In this document: positions 23,610-34,700 of the stretch, one piece after another | How positions within the stretch are numbered: the first letter of the stretch is position 1 | Layout of the letters: each line of letters opens with the position of its first letter | NCBI GenBank assembly: GCA_036925085.1 | Contig: JAUPFP010000026.1 | Location: forward strand, 2,025,001-2,089,000 | Source: Brachycybe producta | Taxonomy: Eukaryota > Arthropoda > Diplopoda > Playtdesmida > Andrognathidae | Direction: 5' to 3' | Length of the DNA: 64,000 bases | Made by a program: the position numbers and the translations under genes | Notes under the pieces: model-generated | The model's database searches: none | The model's input: only the letters and a program-made list of their open reading frames with translations | What the model was told of the DNA's origin: nothing

Positions 23610-24455
23610 AAAAACAAAAAAAATGCTTAAAATATTAACAGGAGCACTTTCTTAAAAGTGTCAATGCTCCTCGAACTCTGGTTATTCTATCGTTTAAGAG
23701 CAATATTAAAATTAAAAATGTGTTTTAGAAACTGGAGGAACATCTAAAATTCTAAATCACTTAAGGATATTTTTTGTCAGTTAGAAAGTAACCCAAATTT
23801 GGACAGACAATACTTTTTTTTTAAATTTTTGTCTAAAAAAAAGTTGATTTTGATAGATATCAACATAATAAACTGCTATTAAGTGATTCGGCTACTGTTC
23901 TAGCTTTTTACACTTTCAATTTCACGTTAGACTTGCTCCTGATATGCAACGTAAGCAAAGTTCAAAAATTGCTGTTCATTTCATCAATTTCACTTCAAAA
24001 TATAAAACATTTATAATGCAAAAATTTTATATTTTTTATTATAAAAGAAATTATGCAAATTAAAAAAAAAGTTTAAAAAAAAATAATTGAACTTATTGAT
24101 TCTTTTCTTATTTTATCGAAAATCCCACACGGTTAATTTAACACTTAAGGCCTTGCTAGAGCTCAATGAAACACTCAGAAGGGATAGTTTTTGGAAGTTT
24201 TCTCTCCGAAAAGTGGAAAATCAAAGTACTCCGGAGAAGAAAAAGCTCTGAAATACAATAGGGAATCTAGGGAAAATCAACACTACAATGGGCGGGGTGA
24301 CCATGAGCAGACAGCTGCATAGGGATTTACACAATTCCTTTTGTTTTCAGAGTTTTCATTATGCTATAGAGTGGAAATTATGTTCTGAGTTCCATTTTGT
24401 GGAATTTATGTTTTTGGAATATTTTTTCAGAGTTCTTTTCATTGAGCTCTAGTAG
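23610..24455. other. Kinase intron, nothing recognised
   Basis: AT-rich sequence in which the missing kinase exon would be expected (between 22763 and 25700). I see no convincing match on the minus strand. Confidence 0.4.
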
Positions 24456-25220
24456 TGGGGTAACCCGTCATAAATGACGGGAGCCAAATTCACAGGCAAT
24501 TGTGCCCAGCATTAGAATTTCTTTTCATCCGCCCTTTTATGACCTCAGACCAAGTAACAAACCAGTTAGAAATTGAAAAGGGCAGAACATGTGACATCAG
24601 ACCAAGTAACAAACCAATTAGAAATTGATGACGTTCATAAAAGGGCGGAGCAAAATAAATTCTAATGCTGGGCACAATTGCCTGTGATAAATTCTAGTTT
24701 AATTTTGCTACTATTATCCCCTCCCCATTTTTATGTTTGAAAGAGAAAATGAGATTTTCATTTTCTTAGGTGTGCGCATGCGCGTCGCTTGTTCCTTTGT
24801 TTACTCCTTTCATTTCAATTTCAGCTTCCACCTTCCCCTTTTTCCCCTCCACGTTTCTCTCTCTCTCCCTCCCTTTTCCCCCTCTCATAGGGTTCTTGGA
24901 TGGGGAGAGCGCAACATAATGTTGACCTTCAGAAAAAAAGCGGTTCATTCAAATTTATATAAATTCCAATGTGCTTACGCGTTTTTGTCCTTGTTTGCAC
25001 AGCGTTACACAGGGATACAGGGAAAGGTTACACAGGGATACAGGGAAAGAAAGATAGACAGGGCTTAATATATATATACTAGTGGGGTAACCCGTCATAA
25101 ATGACGGGAGCAAAATTCACCGGCAATTGTGCACATGCGCGTCGTTTTTTCGTTTTTTTACTCCTTTCATTTCAATTTCAGTCACCCCCTCCCACTTTTC
25201 CCCCTCCACGCTTCTCTCGC

Positions 25221-25253
<33 letters not shown>

Positions 25254-25452
25254 AACCTTCTACACTTTCCAACCTTTTCCCTCTCCAATTTAATATCATA
25301 GGGTTCTTGGATGGGAAGGGTGCAACATATAGTTGACCTTGAGAAAAAAAGCTGTTCATTTCTTCATTTATTTAATTTATATAAATTCCGACGAGCTTCA
25401 ATGGTTGTACAGCGTTACTTCAGAGACAGATACACAGACCTGGCATAATATA
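24456..25452. mobile_element. Element P head-to-tail dimer
   Basis: Two units start with gtggggtaacccgtcataaa at about 24457 and 25084. The first ends in 'cttaatatatatatacta' and the second begins at once. The second unit lacks the palindromic core and carries a (tc)n tract at 25218-25252. The same arrangement recurs at 56955. Confidence 0.75.
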
Positions 25453-25700
25453 TATATAATATATAATTTTAAATTTTTATTTTTATATTTTGAGTTTAGC
25501 ACTTGTTCATTTTATTATCAATCCATTATAGTTATTTCTACAAAACCTTCATGCATCCAAGTCTTTTTGTTCTGTCTTGAATTAATAACTTCTTGATTAA
25601 ATCTCTATAAAATATAAATAAATAAAAAAAGATCCATTATACTAATTACTATGATTTTAATGAGTAAACCTAATTTATTTTACCACATCGATCATCATAC

Positions 25701-25997
<297 letters not shown>

Positions 25998-26765
25998 TTA
26001 GCGTGAATCTAATTAGCTTTTGTCTGTAACAGTTTGAATTACTCGAAACCCAATTCATTCATGTAATGACCAAATCAACGTTATTATTTCTATGCATGTG
26101 TGACTTATTCAATAAATGTATAGATTGTTTCCTTCCATAAACACCCCAAATCTCAACAAATTAGTCATTGCAATTTTGCAAACACCCCTAAGAGGCTACA
26201 TCACAAAATTACTTCGAAAAATCTCCGCAAAGAGCGCTAGCATCGTTTTTCTATTGAGCCCATGGAGCCAATGTTAAAGAAAAAAATGTTATTTTTTAAA
26301 ATACCCACAGTCGCGGCAATATGCTTATTTTTTATATTTAAAGTTGTCCAATGGTAAGTTTTCAAAGTGCAATGTGCACCTGAAATATATGCTGATCGAA
26401 TGATAGAATGACAAAAAATTGGTAAGTACAGTTATATTTTTAAAAACTATTTCGAAATCGCGAATTTCTAACTCTTACGTTAAAAACTGCATTGAGTACG
26501 CCTAAATAAGAAACAAAAACATCCATTAAAATCCTCGTAAAAATACGTAAAAATAATTTTAAAAAAACAAAAACAGAAAAAAATCAGCACGTGCGCCAAT
26601 GTGTTGGTTCACTGTGGTTTAATTGTGGTTTTTAAAAATTATTTTTACGTATTTTTACGAGCATTTTAATGGATTTTTTTTGCTTACGAGCGCGTACTCA
26701 ATGGAGTTTAATACAAGAGTTATAAATTCGCGATTATGAATTAGTCTTTAAAAATATAACCACAC

Positions 26766-27391
26766 TGTGAGCTTTTGGCGACGACCTTATAATTTTACCA
26801 ACTTATGATGATGTTTTTCATAACTCGTTTCTTCTCCTGATCGCGCGGTGACCGCACGAAGAAGAGTCGAGTTACAGAAAGAGTCGGATGGAGATCGATT
26901 GTGATCATCTTTCTGTGCAGGAGTGTAGTCTTCGCAGAAGGATGGTGACCATCTCTCCTGGTCGATGCTGATGTACATCTTCCTGTTGTTACCAGAAGAT
27001 GTTGTAGCACCTCCAGGATCCGTATGTCTCCTTGCCTTACAGTGTCTTCGGCTTGCCTAGAGAAGGATTAGTTTCCAGAGTACAAGAATGAATTGTTATA
27101 TTAAAGGTGCGTCCTCGGGCCCATGATGTGGTACGGATATAGAAATCAATCGTAATACAAAAGTTGAGCAAGTAAGGACGATGAACAAAGAGGAACATGG
27201 TCCTTTTATACCTTGGACCTGTGTACACCTACGAGGTGTAACCAGGTCCAAGTGACCATGGTCCCAAGAGTATCAATCCGCCACTTCGATATGAGTCAGA
27301 AGTATGAGTCAGAGAGGGAGGGAGGGACAAGCAGGAGTTGTTTACCCCCAGGCTATGGTTTTGGCAGGATCGTGAGTTACTGGGTGTTACA
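26766..27391 (-). mobile_element. Solo LTR (family E) with 4-bp target duplication
   Basis: It starts TGTGAGC and ends TGTTACA, flanked by ACAC (26762-26765 and 27392-27395). On the minus strand it has a TATAAAAGG box (27201-27210), so that is its likely sense. A truncated relative is at 57788-58283. Confidence 0.82.
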
Positions 27392-27434
27392 ACACTTACC
27401 AATTTTTTGTCATTCTATCACTCGATCAGCATAT

Positions 27435-28360
27435 TGAGACGTTTGGGCCCGCCGCTTATTTCCGCTCTTTAGCGTTTGCGTTTTTTTTGGGTTTAACGTC
27501 ACCCTGTACTTTATTTAGCTTCTGGGCCACTCGGTACTTTTGGTACCAAGTGACCCAGATATCACATGTGATGAGATAATCATCTGACCTTTTCGTTCCC
27601 CCCTCATGTTATTCGTTTAAAGTTTGATTTTGTTTTGATTTCTTCTGTTGTCACCTATGTGTGACAACAGGAGATGAATCATGGTTTTGGACAAGTGGAT
27701 CAATCCTTTGATTGGTCCATTTGGTCCAAAATATTGTTTTAACCAATGATCGAATTGTGCCCTGAGAATCCGACTTGTGGATTCTCAGGGTATATAAAGA
27801 GTTACATTTTTAATGTCAAAAACGCTTTTTAAAAACTTCTGATTTATATACCGAACCTATGGCCGATTTTGGCCCGGTTCTTTTCTTTTAATATTTTTTC
27901 TAAGTGATATTTCTATGTGTTGTGTTTAATGACAGTTCGCCAACATTATATTTTATCTGCAAAATAAACCATTTTTCTATATTTAAACCAGTGGTGTTTT
28001 CTTTTATTCGAAACTTAAATTCCGCGATTGTGAATTCATCATTTGCAGGTCTCCACCTATTTGGATACATCAAAAGGGTCCCAACAGGTGCAAACCTGCA
28101 AGGCACCAGTGAGTATATTTTTACACGATTCTTAGGGCAGATTTACGGACGAAAGTCCGAGAGATACAGAGATTAAAGATCCTCAAGACTGTGAAGTCTT
28201 TTGCCAGAGACTAGTGAGGACATAAAATAGACGTTATATTGGTCTAGTCCTCCCGGGCCAGTAGAATTAGTGGCCTAGCCAACCACTATCAATACGAGTG
28301 TAAACTCGCTCGTATTAACCAAAAAGAGCAGATTCTACTAGCGGAAAAAGGTCCGTCACA
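27435..28360 (+). repeat. Element A 5' LTR
   Basis: TGAGACG...CGTCACA, 926 bp. A TATATAAA box is at 27791-27798 and an AATAAA signal at 27963-27968, so U3 runs to about 27820. An 'atcctcaag..ctgtgaag' block shared with element B lies in the 3' part. Confidence 0.93.
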
Positions 28361-28365
28361 ATATA

Positions 28366-28381
28366 TGGTGGAGGTGCGGGG
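28366..28381 (+). promoter_or_regulatory. Element A primer-binding site
   Basis: TGGTGGAGGTGCGGGG begins five bases after the LTR, the usual place for a tRNA-primer site starting with TGG (complement of CCA). Elements B and C have nearly the same site. The priming tRNA would end GCACCTCCACCA; I cannot name it. Confidence 0.75.
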
Positions 28382-28532
28382 TAGTTTATAAAACTTGCTA
28401 CCTCGTTTTGCCCTAAGAAACGTGTTGAAAAACACGAGAACTATCATAATTAAATTGTGCAAACAATTTTGAAACCGAACAAAATTTTTCGAAACATTTT
28501 TACGTTTTTATTGACACAAATTACGATACATA

Positions 28533-29999
28533 ATGATGAATACCAACGGAATAACCGCAAGGTTCTCCCAGCAACTCCAATACAGACGCCGACGTGAACA
28601 GCTCGTAAAGGAACGAGCGAAAGCTCGGGAAACACGCCGTGTTGCCCGAGAGACACGGAAGCAGGAGAAGGAGGACAAGCTGAGGGCCCTTGCGTCAGAG
28701 AAGCGACTTCAGGAGGAAGAACAGCGTGCTGAAGACGAAGAACGACAAGCCGACACCCGACTCAAGACTGAAGCATCTTCTGAGGCCTCTCGACGAAGCA
28801 ACGAACAGAAGATGGTCGACCGGTTTGCCGAACTGATGAAAGACGCTACTCCTGAAAGTCGAGAAGAATTGGTAAGACGGTTATGTGGAGAATCGACTCC
28901 ACGCCGCTTTGAACACACACATGAGAGAAATCTCAGAAATAGAAGCAAATCCCCGACAGAATCCGGGCGAAAGCTCAGGCCTGAAGCTCCTGAATGGACT
29001 CCAAACCTGGGACCTACGCCGTATTCTGAAAAGAATTCGCTACATCCACTCCAGGGTTTTCCGAAGTATACTGGATCTGAAAACATCCTTCTATATATCG
29101 AAGAGTTCGAAGATATTGCGATTGCGCACCAGTGGAACTCCCTGCAGCGATGCAGCCACTTTACTGGTCTCCTTCGAAAACGAGCAATCAAATGGCTTGC
29201 TCGTTTTCGCTTGGAATATGGCGAGATCAATTGGATCATGATGAGAAATGGAATTATAAATGAATTTCTATTGCCGGACCAGAAAGTAAGAATGAAGAAC
29301 GAGCTGTCCGCAAGGACTCAGAAGGACAACGAAACCTTCAAAGTCTATGCGGAGGAGTATGCAGAGATGTATCGAAGGATACATCCCAATGATGACGACT
29401 CTTTGTTGATCTCAAGCCTGAGGAAGAGCCTGCTACCATCTCTCAAACAGTATCTATTTGGGGCACCTAAAGACAATTTATATGACTTTGTTAAATTTGC
29501 AGCCCAAACAGAAGGCGAACTAATAGAGGAGAAGATGCTAGTGTACAGGACGTCTACTGGTAACCAACCGGCCCAGCAGCAGAAGCCTCAGCAGCAGAAG
29601 CAACAACAGCAGCAACAACAAAGGGAGCAGACGTGGACTCCTAAGAATCCGGCCACGTCTGAAAAGACGCAGGATTCACAACCAAATCGAGATGGTGGAT
29701 CGAGACCCCAGCAGAGAAGGAAGTCTACTGGGCCACTCATCTGTTATCAATGTCAGGAGCCTGGACATCGAGCGTTCCAGTGCCCCAACGAACCGAAACC
29801 AAAGAAGGAGGAGAACAAGACGACCCCACCAACTCCAGTTAGTAGAGTTGATGAACCGTCGGAAACGACGGTGCCGAAAGTTATCCGCGCCGACGAAATC
29901 CATGTTCTACCCAATGGAATGAAGATGGTGCCTGTCCTAATAAATAATCAAACGCATTATTTCCATTTTGACAACCATCTGACAACTTTAAACTACTAA
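28533..29999 (+). CDS. gag: Element A Gag
   Basis: 488 codons, intact. It forms the virus-like particle shell and binds element RNA. Residues about 14-75 are a highly charged, probably coiled-coil arginine/glutamate segment. Residues about 165-320 are the retrotransposon capsid-like domain (LQGFPKYTGSENILLYIEEF, SLLISSLRKSLLPSL). A glutamine-rich stretch follows near 345-365. The CCHC zinc knuckle is C404-x2-C407-x4-H412-x4-C417 (CYQCQEPGHRAFQC). The ATG at 28533 is the first in frame after the leader. The last codons form the slippery site for Pol synthesis. It is 76-80% like element B's Gag by eye over most of its length, apart from the last residues. Confidence 0.95.
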   Translation: MMNTNGITARFSQQLQYRRRREQLVKERAKARETRRVARETRKQEKEDKLRALASEKRLQEEEQRAEDEERQADTRLKTEASSEASRRSNEQKMVDRFAELMKDATPESREELVRRLCGESTPRRFEHTHERNLRNRSKSPTESGRKLRPEAPEWTPNLGPTPYSEKNSLHPLQGFPKYTGSENILLYIEEFEDIAIAHQWNSLQRCSHFTGLLRKRAIKWLARFRLEYGEINWIMMRNGIINEFLLPDQKVRMKNELSARTQKDNETFKVYAEEYAEMYRRIHPNDDDSLLISSLRKSLLPSLKQYLFGAPKDNLYDFVKFAAQTEGELIEEKMLVYRTSTGNQPAQQQKPQQQKQQQQQQQREQTWTPKNPATSEKTQDSQPNRDGGSRPQQRRKSTGPLICYQCQEPGHRAFQCPNEPKPKKEENKTTPPTPVSRVDEPSETTVPKVIRADEIHVLPNGMKMVPVLINNQTHYFHFDNHLTTLNY

Positions 30000-30033
30000 G
30001 GGCGCCACTCGCACCCAAAGTAGTGACGCCCGA
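29987..30033 (+). promoter_or_regulatory. Element A candidate -1 frameshift signal
   Basis: The heptamer TTTAAAC (29987-29993) is in the correct register (T TTA AAC) two codons before the gag stop TAA. After a 6-nt spacer a stem can form between GGGCG..CACT (30000-30009) and AGTG.CGCCC (about 30020-30031). The pol frame is -1 relative to gag and open through the site (from 29972). Conserved in element B. Confidence 0.8.
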
Positions 30034-31765
30034 AAAAGAAGATGTCAACGAGAGCCCGAACGAAGAGGAGTCAACGAAACCTGCAAAGGTTGACGTCACG
30101 GTCCGACAGGACCAGATAACGAGAGGATCTATTGGTTTGGCTGCGGTCAACCATGCTGGGATGCCTCCAGGTCTGGGTAGCCTGTGCCAACACGACAACA
30201 GAGAAGAGGAATCAACGACTCCTAAGCAGAGCTGTGCTGCGGTGCAGCTAGAGGACTCTCCACGACATAAAGCAGACTTTGGAGATGGGATCCACATCCG
30301 TACCATTCACGAAAATGGGAGCCGGCGGAACCCACTGCAAAGTGGGGCCTCTACGTCGTTTGTAAAGACGAACGACGCCAAGATGTCCAATCGAGCAGAA
30401 CAGATAGTAGTCTCAAAAGGAGCTACTTCTGTTAACAGTCAAGCAGAACAGTGTGTGGCGAAAAAGAAGGTAACCACACCTGTTAAAACTCAAGCAGAAC
30501 AGATAGTAGTCTCAAAAGGAGCTACTTCTGTTAACAAACAAGCAGAACAGTGTGTGGCGAAAAGGAAAGTAACCACACCTGTTAAGACTAAAGAAGAGCA
30601 AGTAGTTGTCTCAAAAGGAGCTACTCTTGCTAAAAACCAAGCAGAACAGGTAGTAGTCTCAAAAGGAGCTACTCCTGTTAAAACCAAAGCAGAACATGGA
30701 GTGGCGAAAAAGGAAGTAGCCACACCTGTTAATTCAGCTGCAGAGTCTAGTCTTCTCTGTCGGTTGAAAAACCAGTGTTGTTCGAAGACAATACAAGATG
30801 TTTGGACCAAGTTGACTGAGACAGTCACGCCTCGTGAACTTCAAGTCCAACAACAAGATGAGCAGATGGCTCCCAAAGTTCGGGTGAACTTCGGAGGTTG
30901 TGAGTTAGTGATGACTACCGACAGTGGTGCCGAAGCTTCTGTCATAAGTGAGTCACTAGTCAAAGAGATGAAGTTGGTAATGGATCCGCTACCTTTTCCG
31001 CCGAATTTGACTGGCGCCGGAGGAAATCCATTAAACATCATGGGACAAGTCATCGTGCCGATTCGAGTCGCCGAAAAACTTGTCAGAGGAAAGCTGATTG
31101 TCATCAAAGGACGACGTGAGGCTTTGCTGGGAAACGATCTCGGTAAAGACCTCAACCTTTGCCTTGACATGAACAAAAAGAAAGTGTATTTTGGAGAGGA
31201 ACTGTTGCCGGACACTCTCCAAAAGAACCAAAAAGCAGAAGATTTTATTGAAAATCTTAAAAATAAAGAAGAGGAAGATCTGCAAGAGAAACTCCTGAAT
31301 AAGGGGCCAGCTAAGTTACGTCTGGTCCAGAATCTCGTGCTGGATCCGAAAAAAGTTGCAATCGTCGAGGTCAATGCTCCTGATGATCTACAAGAAGGTA
31401 GTCTTCAATTCATCGACTCGTGCGAAAGCACGTTCCAGCAGAGAGGAGTCAAAGTTTCTCCTGGGATCCTCGAAGGAAGAGGAAAATCTATCCTTCAAAT
31501 TCAAATCTTCAATCCGTCTGGAAAGGTTATTCACCTCGGAGCCAGAGAGACGATCGCAGAGATCGAGGACGCCACTACAGCTCTTGATGTGCCTGTGGGC
31601 CCCTCGATTTATAAAATTGAAGCACAGAGTGACGAAGTGACAGCACAAGACTATGTCAAATTTCAAGACAGTCTGAATGTCAATCCGAATCGTTCAAGAG
31701 AGGAACAAATGATGATTCGGAAGCTTCTCGGAGAGATATTTTTGCCTTCAAGACCTCCGACTTGA
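29993..31765 (+). CDS. pol: Element A Pol N-terminus and protease
   Basis: This -1 frame starts at the slip site and runs to a stop at 31765. Residues encoded by about 30393-30740 are a tandem array of 16-19-residue units (AEQVVVSKGATPVKTK and AEQCVAKKKVTTPVKTQ types). The aspartic protease follows: active-site TTDSGAEASV (Asp codon at 30920) and REALLGNDLG towards its end. Compared with element B, a 7-nt deletion near 31732 puts the RT in another frame and ends this ORF 11 codons later. The protein here can therefore no longer continue into RT. Confidence 0.9.
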   Translation, partial: LLRAPLAPKVVTPEKEDVNESPNEEESTKPAKVDVTVRQDQITRGSIGLAAVNHAGMPPGLGSLCQHDNREEESTTPKQSCAAVQLEDSPRHKADFGDGIHIRTIHENGSRRNPLQSGASTSFVKTNDAKMSNRAEQIVVSKGATSVNSQAEQCVAKKKVTTPVKTQAEQIVVSKGATSVNKQAEQCVAKRKVTTPVKTKEEQVVVSKGATLAKNQAEQVVVSKGATPVKTKAEHGVAKKEVATPVNSAAESSLLCRLKNQCCSKTIQDVWTKLTETVTPRELQVQQQDEQMAPKVRVNFGGCELVMTTDSGAEASVISESLVKEMKLVMDPLPFPPNLTGAGGNPLNIMGQVIVPIRVAEKLVRGKLIVIKGRREALLGNDLGKDLNLCLDMNKKKVYFGEELLPDTLQKNQKAEDFIENLKNKEEEDLQEKLLNKGPAKLRLVQNLVLDPKKVAIVEVNAPDDLQEGSLQFIDSCESTFQQRGVKVSPGILEGRGKSILQIQIFNPSGKVIHLGARETIAEIEDATTALDVPVGPSIYKIEAQSDEVTAQDYVKFQDSLNVNPNRSREEQMMIRKLLGEIFLPSRPPT

Positions 31766-34700
31766 AAATGACAAATTTGGCAAAACACGTGATTGACACG
31801 GGTGAAAACCCGCCGGTTCGAGAACCGCTCCGGCGTACTTCACCTGCTCAGAGAGAGATCATCAAGTCGACACTACGTGATATGTTGGACGCCGGCATTG
31901 TTAGCCCATCCAAGAGTCCGTACGCAAGTCCGGTGGTGATTGTCAAGAAGAAGAATGGTCAGCATCGATTTTGCGTTGATTATCGCAAATTAAATGCTCA
32001 AACCAAATCTGACCAATATCCGTTACCACGGATAGATGACGCTTTCGACTCTCTGTCTGGAGCCACGATCTTTGCAACCTTGGATTTGATATCAGGTTAT
32101 TGGCAATTTCCAGTGGAAGAAAGAGATCGAGAAAAAACGGCTTTCGTATGCACAAATGGCCTCTACGAATTTAACAGAATGCCGTTTGGTTTGATGAATG
32201 CACCTGCGACGATGCAACGTGCTTTGGACTTGTTACTAGCAGGCCACAAATGGGAGACCTGCCTGGTCTATCTAGATGACATTGTCATCTTTGCGAAGAA
32301 CTTCGAAGAGTTCATGAAAAGATTGAGAGATATCTTGGTGCTCATCCGGAACGCCAATTTAAGTCTTCAACCCAGCAAATGTTTCTTCGGAGAAGACGAG
32401 ATCAACTACCTTGGACACAAGATTAGTGCCCTTGGTATTCGACCTGATGAAGAGAAAGTGCAGACGATTCAGGGATTTCCTGCACCGAAAAACGTGATTG
32501 ACGTCAGAAGCTTCCTAGGAATGACCGGCTACTACAACCGTTTCATTGAAAATTACTCCAAGATCGCCAAACCAATGCAAGCCCTAGTCAAGAAGGACCT
32601 GGACTTCAAGTGGAATGACGACTGCGAGGTCGCTTTTGATGGTCTGAAGAAGGCTCTTTGCTCCGCTCCGATTCTAACTTTGTATGATCCGGAGGCAGAA
32701 ATTGCCTTGCACACTGATGCTTGTGATTACCAGATTGGTGTCATTATTTATCAGTATGCGAAAAACGAAAGGAAACCTGGAGTTCTAGTTTACTACAGCC
32801 GAAAACTCCAAGGAGCAGAACGAAACTACGGAACGACTGAAAAAGAATGTCTTGCAATCGTTTATGGCATAGAAAAAGCCAGACCGTATGTTTTCAACCG
32901 AAAATTCAAGATATTTACCGATCATAAGGCCCTGTGTTATTTAAAAACGGCACAGAATTTAGATGGCCGATTGGGTAAATGGCAGATGAAACTACAGCCA
33001 TATGATTATGAGGTAGTTTACAAGAAGGGTAAAACGCACGTGGACGCCGATTGTGTCTCACGTTATGAGAGCAACGTTCCTGCTAATTGGAAGCAGAAGA
33101 ATGGGGAGATGGAAGCTCTCGAAGACCTTCACATCTTTACTGTCTACAACAATTTCCAGTGGGAACGGGAGCAATCCCTTGATGAAGAACTTCTCCTCAT
33201 CAAAGAATCACTCCAGCAAGATCGACTGCATCCCTATCACAAGAAGTTTGCGATAGTGGATGGCATTTTATACCACATGAAGTATGAAGACACCGTGCCA
33301 GTACTGACGTGTACTGTGCCCCGACAATTGAGAATTGGGATTCTCGAGATGCTCCATGATGTGCCTGAGGCCGGACATTTCGGATTCACCAAAACAATGA
33401 AGAGAATCCAGAAGAGATTCTACTGGAAAACAATGAAAGCAGATGTCGCCGACTATGTCAGGTCGTGCCACATCTGTCAGAGAACCAAACTGTCGCACCA
33501 AAAAGTACCTGGATTGTTACAACCAATCATTGTGGGAAGGCCGACAGAGTGTTGGGGGATGGATTATGTTGGTCCTCTTCCGAAGTCAATCGGAGGAGTG
33601 CAACATATTTTGATTGCAGTGGACTACGCGACGAAGTATTGCATCGCCAAAGCAGTGGCAAGAGCAACCGCTCAGGCAGCAATTGCTTTCGTCAAAGATA
33701 AAATTGTAAACGAATTTGGAGTTCCTCAGAAGATCATCACTGATCGAGGACCCCAATTTTTGAGTAATGAGACTCAAGCGTTTTTCAAGACCTACGCAAT
33801 CCAGCATGCTGCCACGACCGCCTATCATCCACAAGCTGATGGGTTGGCAGAAAGAACGAATCATACAGTCATGGAAGTGGTGAAACGTCACTTGGATGTC
33901 CTTCAGCAACAGGCTGACTGGAAAAAGAAATTAGGTGACGCGGTTATGGCCTACAATCTTGTAGAACATAACTCAACGAAATTTTCGCCATATCGATTGA
34001 TGTTCGGGCGCGAGCCCAGGACCACGTTGGATAACATGATGCCACGCGCTCCTATCGTGCCACCGCCCGTAACAAACGAAGCAGAGCAGTCCGATCCAGC
34101 TTTGGATGCTGCTAAAAAGAATATCGAAGCTGCCCAAGAGGTGCAGAAAAGAAAGTACGACGAAAAGCATCGTACGATTCCGGACTATAAACCGGGTCAG
34201 AAAGTGCTGATAAGAGATCGTGTGCCAAAGCCAGGAATGGCTCAGAAACTTATCTGGCCATACAAGGAACCCTGCCTTGTCACGAAGAAACTAACCGATC
34301 TTGTCTACGAGATCGAGTACGTTACTCGATCTGGTCTGACTATGAGAGACACCGTCAATGTTCAGCAAATGAGACCCTATTTCGAGGCCAATGACCTGAG
34401 GGCTCCTCAAACAAACTTACCTGATGACATTGAAGAAACTACCAGCGCCAAGGAAGAATCCGACGCTGATGAAGAAACTATCGACGAAGCAGACGACGAC
34501 TTACCTGTTGAGAATACTCCAGAAGTTCATCGTGAAGAAGAAGAAGTTATCCCCGATGCCAGCCAAGAAACTCATCCGGAAACTTCTGAAAAAGAAGAAG
34601 AGGAAGTTCCAGAAATTCCTCTGGAACCACCTAAAAGGAAACGCGGGAGACCAAAGAAAACTGCTCCAAAAGAACCAGTCAAATTGGATTCCCGTGTGCA

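Noticed and set aside
23780-23850. Missing kinase exon on the minus strand after a tttttttag acceptor
   Set aside because: The translation (KKVLSVQIWVTF then stop) does not contain the expected DRT-RLGN residues and has no donor in phase.
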